A DNA stretch of 64,000 nt from Agapetus fuscipes (lineage: Eukaryota; Arthropoda; Insecta; Trichoptera; Glossosomatidae), in assembly GCA_951799405.1 (NCBI GenBank), contig OX637353.1, positions 6,758,001-6,822,000 of the forward strand, given 5' to 3'. Below the pieces are notes generated by a model. It did not search any database. It saw nothing but the letters and a program-made list of their open reading frames with translations, and was not told the origin of the DNA. A program made the translations under genes and the position numbers. Below, piece by piece: positions 21,557-33,300 of the stretch; position 1 is the stretch's first letter, and each line of letters begins with the position of its first letter.

Positions 21557-21779
21557 ACATAAACAAACAAGACACTATTCGTTGGGTGAAAAGGTTCTTG
21601 AATGAAAATTAAAGACTAATTGATTGTGAGAAAAAAATTCCCTCTGCATTGCTGCAGCAACATTGTTTGATTGCCAAAGACTTTCATCCATTTTTGGGAT
21701 TGCTATGCCCCAACAAACTGAGGTATTGTATCAAAAAAATTAGGGATTTTCCAACAAAGTTCTGTTCTGTATCCTGCCG

Positions 21780-22340
21780 CCGTTCCACTAGGGGTGGCCG
21801 GTACCTCCGCAGATGCACCTCCACTTTTTTCTGTCCTTACAAACCACTTTCATTTCCTCAATATTCATCACCTTTTTCATACATACTCTTCTCTTATTCT
21901 CACTCTGCAGGTTCCATTCTTTCGCAATCTCACCTATTTGGTCTAACCATTCTTTCCTCGGCCTTCCCCTTCCGCGCTTTCCTGACATTTCCTTTATACA
22001 CTTTCTTTGTTAGTCGTTCATCATCCATTCTTTCGAGATGTCCGAACCACCTCATTGTACTTTTTTGTACTCTCATTCTCATATTCTCTTTTATACCACA
22101 CTCGTTCATCACCCAATCATTACGTACTCTATCATTCAGTGTCTTTCCAGCCATTGCTCTCAGGTAAGCCATTTCAACCGTACATACTTTACTCAGTTTA
22201 CATTCATTGACTGTCCACGCCTCACTTCCATACATCAATGTTGGAACCAATATGCCATTGTGGACCGCCAGTCTCATATTCTTCGTAAATTTCCTATTTC
22301 TTGCAATTCTTCCAATCGTTCCCATTACACTTCTTCCTCT
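21780..22340 (-). mobile_element. RTE-like LINE, 5'-truncated and frameshifted
   Basis: The minus strand encodes GTIGRIARNRKFTKNMRLAV, HNGILVPTLMYGSEAWTVN, KSTMRWFGHLERMDDERLTK and, after a frameshift, GRGRPRKEWLDQIGEIAKEW and KKWRCICGGTGHP. These align throughout with the C-terminal 200 residues of the copy at 54,137-55,788. Long plus-strand open frames here are its antisense shadow. Confidence 0.85.
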
Positions 22341-22344
22341 ACTA

Positions 22345-23250
22345 GCGCAAAGTAAGAAAAAATAATACGAAGATCCCTAAAACATAAAAACAAAGAGATG
22401 AAAAAGAAAAATATTCAGGAAAGAATCATGAAAAAGCATGTTTGAATAACAATATTTAGGTATAGTTTAGTAATATTTGAATTTAGAAACGCTAACAAAT
22501 CATTGGAATGATAAACAATAAGATTATCTTGCAAATTTAGAGGTCACCTTGAAACTACCGTTCCCCAAGATACAATTATACATGATACACTTGTGAAGAT
22601 CTCTGGAACCTAAATGAAAATATTTTCCAAGTTGAAAAAGTTTACATATGTGGCATTATAGGTGTCAGAAAAAATTGAAGAAGGGTAATCGGTTACTCAA
22701 TACAAACTTGTTTTTAGAACTTTTTTCAAGGTGGGCGAATGTCACACTTGGAATAATGGTTGTAAGAAACCAATAACATATTTTAATGCATCTTCCCTAG
22801 CAACCCGGTCGTGTGAAGTCACACTTGTCGAAACATGTGCAGACCTCATTTACAGAAAAGTATACTTAATATACATGACTGAATACTGTGCCCCGAGTAT
22901 AAAATATTGCGTAAAAGTTACCTCAATTAAATGCCTCAATTGCGTGTGAAAAAAAGTGTTTTGTATCGTAGGGTTGAGTTTTGTTAATGATCGAGGAGTA
23001 TTTGTTTTTGTTTTTTACTTCAGATTCCGTGATTAAAGTCTCTTTTTACTGACTGATATTACATATTAAATTACTGCCATACCCTACCAAAACAATTGCT
23101 GCAAATAATAATATACAAATACTACTACAGACAACAGAGAAACTACAGAGTTGCTACAAAGTTTTGAACTGACAAAGAAAATAAATTGACACAAATTGAA
23201 ATTGACAAAAAGGATTGATACAGAGGAATAATACCTTGATATATAGGAAA
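22345..23250. other. No host gene recognised; probably includes the LINE 5' UTR
   Basis: AT-rich. The 200-300 bp immediately before 23,252 are likely the 5' UTR of the following LINE, but I cannot fix its 5' boundary or a target duplication. Confidence 0.35.
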
Positions 23251-23251
23251 G

Positions 23252-23947
23252 ATGATCGAAGCACAGGAAATAATTGAATTAGTAGAGAAAGCCGCAAGTG
23301 CTCTTTCCAAATTAATCACCGATGACAGTAAATTCACGAGAGATCACATTGCAAAGATTAACCCTATCGCTATCAAATTTATGGCTGCTATGAGTGTTGC
23401 GACAGCAAAAATTGCTAGCCAGCAAACTGAAATCAAGATTCTTAAAGAGAGGATTAGCATGGAAAAGAATGAAACTGTCACCAACAAAGGTTCTAATATA
23501 TCTGAGATGCTATCCGAATTATCGGATAGGAATACACGGGCAAAAAACGTAATAATTTTTAATGTTCCAGAGGTGGCTCCTAACGAGGAGTCACGTGAAC
23601 TCATACCCCAGGACTTGAACCAAACCTCTAAGTTGCTACTTAGCACTGACGCCCTAAGAGATTTACAAATTCTAAAGGTCCATAGACTGGGAATAAAGAG
23701 GAAGGACAAACTGAGACCATTAAAGGTCACATTTAATGATGCTGATGATGCAAAAACATTTTTCTTAAACCGATTTAAACTGCCCAAAGAACTCAAAATT
23801 AAACAAGACCTCACTGAAATGCAAAGAGAACATCTTAAATCACTGTGGACTGAGTTGGAGACAAGAAGAGAGCGTGGAGAAAGGAATATAGCGTTAAGGT
23901 TTTTTAATGGCATACCAAAAATTGTAAACACTACTTCAAAAAACTAG
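23252..23947 (+). CDS. LINE ORF1 protein (coiled coil plus RRM-like domain)
   Basis: 231 aa. Residues 1-90 are rich in charged and aliphatic heptads (probable coiled coil, e.g. IASQQTEIKILKERI). Residues about 98-180 begin RAKNVIIFNVPE and include ILKVHRLG and LRPLKVTF, an RRM-like fold known from L1-type ORF1 proteins. The C-terminus, with MQREHLKSLWTELETRRERG, resembles their C-terminal domain. No CCHC zinc knuckles. Such proteins bind element RNA as nucleic-acid chaperones. The last codons TCA AAA AAC TAG form an A_AAA_AAC slippery site directly before the stop. Confidence 0.8.
   Translation: MIEAQEIIELVEKAASALSKLITDDSKFTRDHIAKINPIAIKFMAAMSVATAKIASQQTEIKILKERISMEKNETVTNKGSNISEMLSELSDRNTRAKNVIIFNVPEVAPNEESRELIPQDLNQTSKLLLSTDALRDLQILKVHRLGIKRKDKLRPLKVTFNDADDAKTFFLNRFKLPKELKIKQDLTEMQREHLKSLWTELETRRERGERNIALRFFNGIPKIVNTTSKN
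23938..23944 (+). promoter_or_regulatory. Candidate -1 ribosomal frameshift heptamer A_AAA_AAC
   Basis: In ORF1's frame the bases read A AAA AAC, followed by the TAG stop (23,945-23,947). Slipping back one base continues CTA GAT TTA into the ORF2 frame. A 6-bp hairpin, TAGATT (23,945-23,950) with AATCTA (23,955-23,960), starts one base downstream, closer than the usual 5-9-nt spacer. Confidence 0.6.
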
Positions 23948-26793
23948 ATTTAAAAATCTACTATCAAAATGTTCGTGGTCTGAGAACTAAGTTAAACTCC
24001 ATCTACACTAACCAGGCATTACTAAATTTTGATGTATATTCATTAACTGAAACCTGGCTTAGTGATAATATCGGTTCTGCTGAACTTGGTTTTTCTGGTC
24101 ACAATGTTTATCGTAAAGACCGATCCACTTTTACGAGTGACAAGACTCGTGGTGGGGGCGTGATGATTGCAGTATCAAAAAGACTTAACTCTAAATTGAT
24201 CCCTTGCATAACTAAATCGGTAGAACAAATATTTGTACTTATTTACACGCGACCACTTTCTACAATATTTGGCTGCGTTTATTTCCCACCTAATTCCAGT
24301 ATTAATATATTCACTGATTTTAGTTTTGAGGTGGAGCAGATCAAGTTGAAATTCCCTAGTTCGAATTTCATCATTACTGGTGATTTTAATCTACCAAATA
24401 TAATTTGGAATACCACTGATCCTTCGTCATGCCATCCTTTTTGTACCAACTTTTCAGCCATTGACACCGTGTTACTCAATCACTGTAGTTATCTTAACTT
24501 TTTCCAGCATAATTTGATCAAAAATAAAAATAACCGCACACTTGATTTGGTATTGTCCACCGTTGAAGACCTTAATGTACATGAATCTTTGGAAGTCCTA
24601 GTGCCTGTAGACAGCTACCACCCTCCTCTACATATCTCTTTCCCTTCTTGTGCTGAACCTTATCTCCCTTTTCGTTATGATACACCTAATTTTTATAAAG
24701 CAGACTATGTGAGCATGAATTTATTTTTCAGTCAAACGGACTGGTCATTTCTTGAAAGATGTAGCGGCAATATAGACGCTGTCATTAACAAATTTTACGT
24801 TATTCTCAATGAAGCAATTCATAAATATGTTCCTTCTTCTACACGACAAGATTATGCTTCTCGTTATCCTAGTTGGTTTAGCTCAGATCTAATTAATTTA
24901 ATCCGTAATAAAAAAAATGCGCATCTTAATTACAAGTCATCTAACTCTCCTGACGATTACATAAATTTCAGAAATATCCGAAGAGATTGTAAATCTTTAT
25001 CTAAACTATGTTTTAAAAACTATATTTCAAATATTGAATTATCCATTAACTGTAACATAAAGAAATTCTGGTCTTTCACCAACTCATTAAGGAAAAATAC
25101 TCATACTATTCCTCATATTGTCTATTATAATAATCAATCAGCTTACAACCCTCAGGATATCACTAATTTGTTTGCATCCTTCTTTAAATCTGTGTATGTT
25201 GAGGACCCTGACCGTAGCCCATTTGAATTCTCTTCTTATATAAATTTTCAGTTATCCACCATTGTCTTCGGCGTGTCTGATGTTACTACTCAACTTGATT
25301 TATTGAAACCAATTATTAATCCCGGTCCGGATAATGTTCCTGCAATAATGCTTCAACATTGTGCTTCAAGCTTAGTTCTACCTCTATGTCATATATTCAA
25401 TGCCTCTATTTCATCAGGTTATGTTCCTTCTATCTGGAAACAGGCATATATTTCACCAATATTTAAATCTGGAAATAAATGCGATGTCTCTAATTATCGT
25501 CCAATAAGTGTTTTATCAGCTATACCTAAACTTTTAGAAAAATTAATTCTCTCCAAAATCGGTCTTTTAATCACTAGATCTTTGTCATCCCAGCAACATG
25601 GTTTCATTCCTAATAGATCCACACTATCTAATTTGATGATATATGAAAATTACATTTCAAAGGCTCTTTCTAAACGCCAGCAAGTAGATGTGATATACAC
25701 AGATTTTTCAAAAGCCTTTGATAAAGTATGTCATAGAATCCTATTTTCGAAGTTACATGGTCTGGGTATAATGGGTAACTTGTTGTCTTGGATACAGAGT
25801 TATCTCACTGATCGGTCCCTGACCGTCAAAATTAATAATTATAAGTCGTCAATCTTTCAACCACTAAGTGGTGTTCCTCAAGGTTCTCACCTGGGCCCAT
25901 TACTTTTTCTCCTATTCGTTGATGATATTGTTCAAATTTTTAATAATTGTGAAGTCCTTTTATTTGCTGATGACTTAAAGATTTTTAATACCGTTAATAG
26001 TGACCATGACTGTTTAAAGATTCAGGACTCGCTTAACCATTTGTCAATTTGGTGTAATATCAATAAGTTACCTCTGAATATCTCAAAATGCAAATTAATG
26101 AGGTTTTACCGTCTTGCTAATCCTGTTACCTTCTCGTATTTCATTAATAACACTATACTCGATACAGTTTCGGAAATTACTGACTTGGGTATTATCTTTG
26201 ACCGGAAACTGACTTTTATTCCGCACATTAATATGATATGTTCAAAGAGTATGAAAATGTTGGGATTCATTTCTCGTGTAACTAGAGATTTTACCAACAT
26301 TTTTACTATCAAACTCTTGTATACTTCTTTAGTGCGCAGCATTTTGGAGTACTGCTCTCCAGTATGGACTCCCTACTTTTCAGTTCATATAGATCGCATC
26401 GAAAGAATACATATAAAGTTTTTAAAATTAATTAATTTTAAGCTCCATATTCCTTTGTCCGCCTTTGATCACTCTTTTCTAAACTCTTTGTTGAACCTTT
26501 GTGATCTCTCGGAAAGGCGGGATATAATTGATTTATTGACTCTTTTCAAAATCATCCACTCTTTAATTGATTCTCCAGTTCTGTTAGACCAGATAAAATT
26601 TTTTATACCAAATATTCAAACTAGACAAAGATATCTCTACCACCCTGTAGTTGCATCGACCACGCATTATCATAATTGCTCCATAAATCGAATCCAACGC
26701 TTGGGCAATACCTATCTAAGTGTCGGTCAACATTGCAATAATATTAATATGTACAAGTTGGCACTTAATAAATATTTTATTAATGATATTTGA
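23944..26793 (+). CDS. LINE ORF2: endonuclease and reverse transcriptase
   Basis: The frame is open from 23,908. The first ATG is at 24,160, already inside the endonuclease domain, so a separate AUG start would lose part of it. Counting from the slippery site gives 949 aa. The endonuclease (about residues 5-230) shows YYQNVRGLRTK, SLTETWL with the catalytic glutamate, RGGGVMI and ITGDFNLP. The reverse transcriptase (about 430-720) shows YRPISVLSAIPKLLEKLI, YTDFSKAFDKVCH, SGVPQGSHLGPLLFLLFVDD and the catalytic box FADD (25,963-25,974). A C-terminal region with RSILEYCSPVW follows. It would carry out target-primed reverse transcription. A fusion with ORF1 would be about 1180 aa. Confidence 0.85.
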   Translation, partial: LDLKIYYQNVRGLRTKLNSIYTNQALLNFDVYSLTETWLSDNIGSAELGFSGHNVYRKDRSTFTSDKTRGGGVMIAVSKRLNSKLIPCITKSVEQIFVLIYTRPLSTIFGCVYFPPNSSINIFTDFSFEVEQIKLKFPSSNFIITGDFNLPNIIWNTTDPSSCHPFCTNFSAIDTVLLNHCSYLNFFQHNLIKNKNNRTLDLVLSTVEDLNVHESLEVLVPVDSYHPPLHISFPSCAEPYLPFRYDTPNFYKADYVSMNLFFSQTDWSFLERCSGNIDAVINKFYVILNEAIHKYVPSSTRQDYASRYPSWFSSDLINLIRNKKNAHLNYKSSNSPDDYINFRNIRRDCKSLSKLCFKNYISNIELSINCNIKKFWSFTNSLRKNTHTIPHIVYYNNQSAYNPQDITNLFASFFKSVYVEDPDRSPFEFSSYINFQLSTIVFGVSDVTTQLDLLKPIINPGPDNVPAIMLQHCASSLVLPLCHIFNASISSGYVPSIWKQAYISPIFKSGNKCDVSNYRPISVLSAIPKLLEKLILSKIGLLITRSLSSQQHGFIPNRSTLSNLMIYENYISKALSKRQQVDVIYTDFSKAFDKVCHRILFSKLHGLGIMGNLLSWIQSYLTDRSLTVKINNYKSSIFQPLSGVPQGSHLGPLLFLLFVDDIVQIFNNCEVLLFADDLKIFNTVNSDHDCLKIQDSLNHLSIWCNINKLPLNISKCKLMRFYRLANPVTFSYFINNTILDTVSEITDLGIIFDRKLTFIPHINMICSKSMKMLGFISRVTRDFTNIFTIKLLYTSLVRSILEYCSPVWTPYFSVHIDRIERIHIKFLKLINFKLHIPLSAFDHSFLNSLLNLCDLSERRDIIDLLTLFKIIHSLIDSPVLLDQIKFFIPNIQTRQRYLYHPVVASTTHYHNCSINRIQRLGNTYLSVGQHCNNINMYKLALNKYFINDI

Positions 26794-27066
26794 TGGTTTT
26801 TGCAGTTTTAATTTTAATATGTTTTTGCTTTGTTTCTAACCTTCTGTTTATATACATACAGGTTTATTTTTTATTTTTTTTTCTTGGTTATTTTTTTTGT
26901 TTTTTACTGCAATGTTTCATTTATATACATTTTTTTGTATTTTATTGTTTTCTAATGTTTTTCATATATTTTTTTTTTTTCTTGTATTTTATTGTTTTAT
27001 TTTATTTTTTCGCAGTTTTGTATAAACTCACTTAACATGTACTTTTTGTAAAAGGCTTATGCCGTA
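26794..27066 (+). other. LINE 3' UTR, T-rich
   Basis: Long T runs broken by TTGTATTTTATTG motifs, ending GTACTTTTTGTAAAAGGCTT. Frames reading across it are low-complexity artefacts. Confidence 0.7.
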
Positions 27067-27091
27067 AATAAATAAATAAATAAATAAATAA
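27067..27091 (+). repeat. (AAAT)n tail of the LINE
   Basis: About six to seven AAAT/TAAA units at the 3' end of the element, typical of LINEs with a microsatellite tail. Confidence 0.85.
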
Positions 27092-30000
27092 ATCAAAAAT
27101 GTATGGAGTAAACAACGGCGATTCGGTCTTCATACTTTTTTCGATTAATGCAATCCAGGTGAGTTTTGCACAATGTTATATACTAGGGGCACTGGGCATA
27201 AGCTTAGAAATAAAGATATTCATTTGTAATTTTTTAAGTTTTTTTATTCATTTTTATTTTTAGATGTGAAGATGAAATAATGGTAAAATTGATTACATTC
27301 TTTATTACATTATTTGTTAATAATTTCCTTGGGTAAGTTTTACAAACATGATGGTATTTCCTTTATACAATCAAAGTCTGAATAGGATCTTTAACACACT
27401 GCATTCTATCTGATTCATGAAAACACATTTTTTACAGTTCAAGGATTGTTGAGATTGGAGGATTGAGATCAGGGTCAACAAATAAGAATAGGTACCTAAC
27501 TTCTTTACTGTTATTTCTGAGGTTCATGGGCAACTTTTGATCCTTAGAAGACCTTTAACCTCCCGAGTGCCGGAACGTGGATCTGCGCTCATAATACTAT
27601 GTAATTGTGTTTTTCTTAAGTTTTTTAAAGTGATGAAACTCGGTGTGTTAAAGTCCTAAACAGCTTTTGGAGTTCTAGAAATAACATTGTCTGACAATGC
27701 AACATGCTTGCTATCAAAAGGCAGAATAGAAATACTGTTTTCATATACCCTACCATAATATTTTTCCTCCTAAACTTTGATATCCATAGATTACTGAGGG
27801 ATAATTGTAACAATTGGTAATGACTTATTAGCTGTTGGGTGTTGTAAAAAGTGTATCCACTTCCCCTTCAAGATAAAAATGTGCAGGTGAAGTATTGCAT
27901 TTATCTAGTTACAATTTAGCAGTCTTTAAAAAACACCAAGTAATCACAAGCATGCAGTTGATTTAATAACATTTAATTTGAATTATTTCACAATTGATTT
28001 ACGAGAAATGAAAAAAAAACTGCGTGTAAAAGAATAGATTCCAGAGTAACAAAATGCGGATCTGCGCTTATAGTACTGATTGTGATTTTTTCATATTTTT
28101 TTTAGTTTTTACACAGGAATAAGATCGAAAATCATTTGACATAGTCCTATTTAAATCACCGGCGCACTAGAAGTTAATAGAATAACACCAAAACTTTCTG
28201 AAATATATTTTTAACAGATAAAGAAAGTATGTTTGTTTAAGAATCATAATCTTCAATATGAATATTTATAAATTTCTATAAAACTACAAAACTTACCAGG
28301 CGAACTTTGGATAATCATTTGAGGATATATTTTGAGTTAGATAAGCAGATTACATTTTCTATTTATTACAAGTTCTAGGCGTAGTGTTGAATACAGTCAC
28401 AGCGATATCATGTACATAAGATATTGTGTAAATATAACCCCAATATTTGAATAGCATATTGATTATACATGCATTTACAAAATTTTAGAATATGAATTAT
28501 GGTACATTGTATTATAATATCAAAGAAACTGTGGTGAAGTTTTTTTTGAATTTGAAAGGAAGGTGTACGCAAGTTGGCATTTGATTTTATTTTTTGGGAT
28601 CAGTTACTACGATCCATTCCAGCTGAAGCTTCCAAACGCTTCTGCTTTCAAAGGGCTACTTCAGTAATCTGATGTTGGATTTGATTTAATACCATCAGAT
28701 CGTGAAAAAGCCCATCGAAAAGACATGGACAAAATATCCAAAAGATCCAGCTTCGATGATCCCGAAAAACATCACTCAACTGTTAACAGCCTACTGTGAA
28801 AGCCTACAGCTATAATTCAACTTGAATTCTTTATTTGATTATTTTACAGGGGGAGTTGTTTTGAAATGCACAAATCTTTGTTTTATTTACATGAAAAATG
28901 TGAAGAAAGCCTGAATGAAACTGTAAACAAACAATACAGTGATTCAAAGTAATTCCGATAACAGTTTGTGCTAAGAGAGAAATAGTTTGTAAAGATGACT
29001 CAGGAAGCCCAATGAAATAACGTCTAGATTAAACTTCGAAAAATAATTTCTAGCATCTTCCAAGAATTTCTTGTCACCTAAAAACTTAAGTACTTGAGAC
29101 ATAAAGGGATGAATGGGAACAATGAGGGAGATTCCAGATATCCGGTCTGATCTTTCTCAACAAACTTCTTGAATTAAGGTGACAAGGTCCAAGACAAACC
29201 AAGATACAATATAATACCAATTTGACTTTCATTTTGAGAGGATCTAGGGCTTGTCATATTTTTCAGTAAGACCTGCTTCAAGTGAATGGCTTCTGCGAGT
29301 CATTGAAGATATTTTGTTAAGTTTCTGGACATGGAAAGTGTAAACAATTTGTGGATCAATAATAAGTCACAATTGGTTAAATGTAAAAGCAGTAAGATCA
29401 ATGTACACTTTACAAACCAGAGTATAAAATTAATTACATAGTTTCCATAGTAAATAATAACACTCAATTTTACATACATCAGGCATTTTGTTGTACTATT
29501 AAAAAGGGTATATTGAAACAATCTTTGAAAGAAAAATGTAAAAAATAATATCAAAGGACAGATAAACTTAAATTAACAAATGAAAAATGTATATAGCATG
29601 TGTAAAAGTTCTTGTAATGCAAAATCAAATCACAAAGAAAAAACAAAGTATCAAATTTTCTTTTTGAATTTATTTTCATAGAGTCCAACACAATATCACA
29701 GCGAACAATATGAATGGCATAAAACAGAACTATTTAATTATCAACAAGATACTTTGAGTTTTGCGGGGCAATTTTTCATTTTGTCATTTTACGGACAAAA
29801 GATTCTGTTAAAATTTTGGCTCAAAATGTAGCCTTCTCGATTCCTCATTTTCATGTAACAAGATTGACTTGGGCCCAAACATAATCTTTAATCTGACAAA
29901 ACCAAGTCCACGTCAATGTTGATTCTCCATTTCTGCTGGATTAAAGATATTTAAATTACCTTTTCTTCACACATGGTTCAATGGCTTAGCACATTTGAGT

Positions 30001-30381
30001 CGCATAGAATCCAGGAGATTTTTTTTCTAAAATGCGATAAATGTATGGAAACAGAAATAATGTGTTTCCATATTTTTATCTCATTTTTTGAAAATAAAAA
30101 TCTAGATTACCTGCTTTGGATTTGTAAGACTCATTTGTCAGTAAAATAAAAAATAAACTACAATATTTCAGAATGGAAAAAACTTCACTGAAGGAAAAAA
30201 GTAACAAATGATGTAATGTTTTTTTTACGATGGCGATACGGTATAGTTTCAATCACTTTGAGATGTTGGTAATGTTTATCACACTAGTAACACTGTTTGG
30301 TGTTGTTTCTGCGTTGATATCATAGATGGCGTTGGTGGGTCAGAGTGGGCACGGCGAGGAATGTTGCGAGCCGCACGGTGA
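27092..30381. other. No gene recognised; probably includes the CNOT7 3' UTR
   Basis: More than 3 kb of AT-rich DNA downstream of the CNOT7 stop (30,382-30,384, minus strand). Two stretches, near 27,580 and 28,055, share GGATCTGCGCT(C/T)ATA followed by similar T-rich sequence, suggesting an old direct duplication. Several minus-strand AATAAA-type signals exist (e.g. near 29,670), but I cannot choose one. No coding exon is visible. Confidence 0.35.
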
Positions 30382-33300
30382 TCACGATGAACTACTGTTG
30401 TCACCGTTGTCGTGGAAACTGTTGCCGTTGACAGAGAACGGCGCTCCCAGTCCATACAGGTGACCGCTGGAGCTCTCAATGTTGTCATCAAAGAAAATCT
30501 GAAAACGCAGCATTGTTCTCTTGAATATAAAATGTTTTACAAACCTATTTACACACAAATACCTTAATTACAGGTGTAATCCATCATAATGTAAATTATA
30601 ATCATAGGGGCTGTGCATAAATTACGTCATCGATTTTGGCCGATTTTTGCCCCCCCCCCCCCCTCCCCCCTTACAATCATCCTATAGTCATTATCTAATG
30701 ACCCCCCCCCCCCTCTTGCTATAATAATGGATGAGCTTAATAATTAATAATGTTATATTACTTACATAATATTTTGTAGAAATTGGTATTTACAAGAATG
30801 ACCTCACTTTTGGTACTCATACATCATTTACCATCATCCGCAGACCAGACTCCCCCCCCCCTTAATGCGAATGACGTAATATATGGACAGCCCCATAAGT
30901 GTAATTAACCTTTTAAGTTAATTATAGAATTATGTAGATAGACCCAAAGAAAGAGCCTTAGGGGGGCTGATTGGGCCCGTTAGTCTCCTGAAACCTGTGT
31001 CCACCCCGACCCACACATCCTCCTCATCGACAGTGTTTTCTGTTGAGATGAATTTGATCGTTGATTTTTTAGTAATGGCGTGCCCTACTGCGACGATTTT
31101 CTTTAGGCAGAAGGGGGCGATGGGCTGATCTATTTAGGATAAAGGAGCGATGTGGAAAAAAGGTTGGGAAACACTGATCTGGAGCTATTCCAAGTGTACA
31201 GTAATACTCTGACTTACGCTACCCAGTTTTACGCGAATTTGGAGATACGCTGTTTATCTTTTTGATCATTTTGCGCATCTGCGTGTTCAGTTTACGACAA
31301 GTTTGATTGTGATCCGTGTGGAATAACAATTCAGCCTCAGATCCTGAACAAATTGATGGTATAATAGAAGAAGTTATCGATATTCGATCAACTTACGCGG
31401 TCCCACCTATCGCGTAAGTCCGGGGTATTACTGTACTTACTTACTCTCTCTCTATTGTGCATGATTGAGAGAACACAGCAATCTGACATCAGTACAAAAA
31501 TAAGTCCACAAAATTTATCACCAAAAGAGAAAATACTGATTAAGGAATGGAATGTTGTGATGGTACCTCTTTTATTTTGAAGAACGCCATCCCGGTGAGC
31601 AGGGAATCTGACCCCGCTTGGTGTTGGGGGCCCACTCGGCGCAGCTCCAGCTGATCAGCCACTTCCTGGAGACCTCCCTTCAGGTTCTTACACAGCTTCA
31701 TCAAATACTGGAAGCGATTACATTAAAAAATGACACTTGATGGTCATAAGGTAAGAAAACACAACACCATTATTTTCTCTGAAAAAAGTTGATGACTTTT
31801 GCACACACAGTTTTACCAATATTTAAAAATCTAAATGTAACATTACAGCACATCATAAGAATAACACATTTTACAACAGTATTCAGTTTTATTTCCAAAT
31901 TGGATAATATCTGCCAAACAATCAACAACTTCAGAGCGGTTCGTAGCCCGGGCGGAGCACAAAAAAAAAACCATTTATATTTTCAAATATGCTCTTCGCT
32001 GGTTTGAAAACTTCATATACCTTTACCAAAGGTTCATCCAACCTTACAGCAACTGGGTCTTGCATGAGAATTGGCGCTTTTTAGCTACGACCAAGCTTGC
32101 AGAGGGCTCTTGAGATGTTATTCGCACAAAAACAGCAGTCACCAAATAAAACACCCTAAAGTACTATTATTATTAATCAAACTCTGAATAAGATGATTTG
32201 ACAGATAATTGTTTATATGGCTATTGAAAGATTTTTTGTACGTTTTCATCACAGACAATCTAAATTAGGATTATTGTGGCGGCCAAACATCACACATTTA
32301 TGACGTAACTCCTTGGCAACCAAGAACAAAATAAATAATAATAGTTAACGTGTGTAATAACTTTTTTGTATACCAAATGAGCAGACCTCATAACTGATTT
32401 GATATGAGGAACTGAAATACACAATACCATAAATTTAAAATAAAGAATCATAAAAAAAACAAATAGTAATTATACTCACATGATTTTCACTCAAAGAAAA
32501 TGTTTTATGATAAAAGATATTGAGTTTTCACAGATAAGACATTTCAGTAGATCTGAGAGATGTAAGATGACATAAAATAAACACATTTTACCTTTACGTC
32601 ATAAACGGTGGGAAAGTAGATTCTTAATGACTCGAAGAATTCACTCTCGTCCTGAGGCAGATGCTGATCCGTGAGCAACTTGAAGAGATACCCAAAGTCA
32701 TATCCAGAGTGGAAGCTGAGCCACTTGATGTTGTCCATCAGGATTATCCCTGAAATTATTAAAATATTCATCATCATCATCCTAAGCTCGACAGCCCTGG
32801 GTGGGCCTTGGCTGAATCCAGGAGTTTCTTCCATTCTTTTAGGTGTGTTGCCCTCGTTCTCCAATTCTTCACTTGCATCACATATGGATCCGCGTCGACG
32901 CTGTGCATCCATCGCATTTTGAGCCTTCCTGGTTTTCTATGTCCCTGTGGTACTCAGGGTGTGGAGTGTTTTGTAGGGTTGTTGCCGTCCATCCTGATTA
33001 TGTGACCAGGCGAGTTAGGTTACAGGGCGAGTAAAATTTAATCTAAAAATCCAATCTAAATCTAAGCTGCAAAGATATGTATCAATTAAGATTCATATTA
33101 AATGCATTCCCACAAGCAGACATGCATAATTTCGCGCTTACATATGCCGCATGTGGACCTACAATATAAAAAACACAATCTCAAATGAACATAAGCCCTG
33201 CAACTCTTGCCGACCTTCCCTGAAGCAGGGGTGACATTGGCAAAGTGAACCTTTGAAAATTTAATAATGTACATTATTAAATTTTACTCGCCCCGTAACC

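Larger units (their letters stand above)
23252..27091 (+). mobile_element. Near-complete two-ORF LINE (Jockey/CR1-like)
   Basis: Carries ORF1 (23,252-23,947), an ORF2 with endonuclease and reverse transcriptase (to 26,793), an extremely T-rich 3' UTR, and a tail of about seven AAAT units after GTAAAAGGCTTATGCCGTAA. Both frames are uninterrupted, so this may be a recently active copy. A second copy of its 3' UTR stands alone at 45,790-45,935. The 5' limit is uncertain, probably 22,970-23,250. Confidence 0.85.

Noticed and set aside
21649..22355. Three overlapping plus-strand open frames up to 172 codons
   Set aside because: They are antisense to the RTE-like LINE fragment, whose minus-strand translation matches the copy at 54 kb.
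24160..26793. ATG at 24,160 as the true ORF2 start
   Set aside because: It would remove the N-terminal part of the endonuclease, including the YYQN and TETWL motifs read upstream in the same frame.
26790..27035. Phenylalanine-rich 81-codon frame
   Set aside because: Low-complexity T-rich 3' UTR of the LINE.
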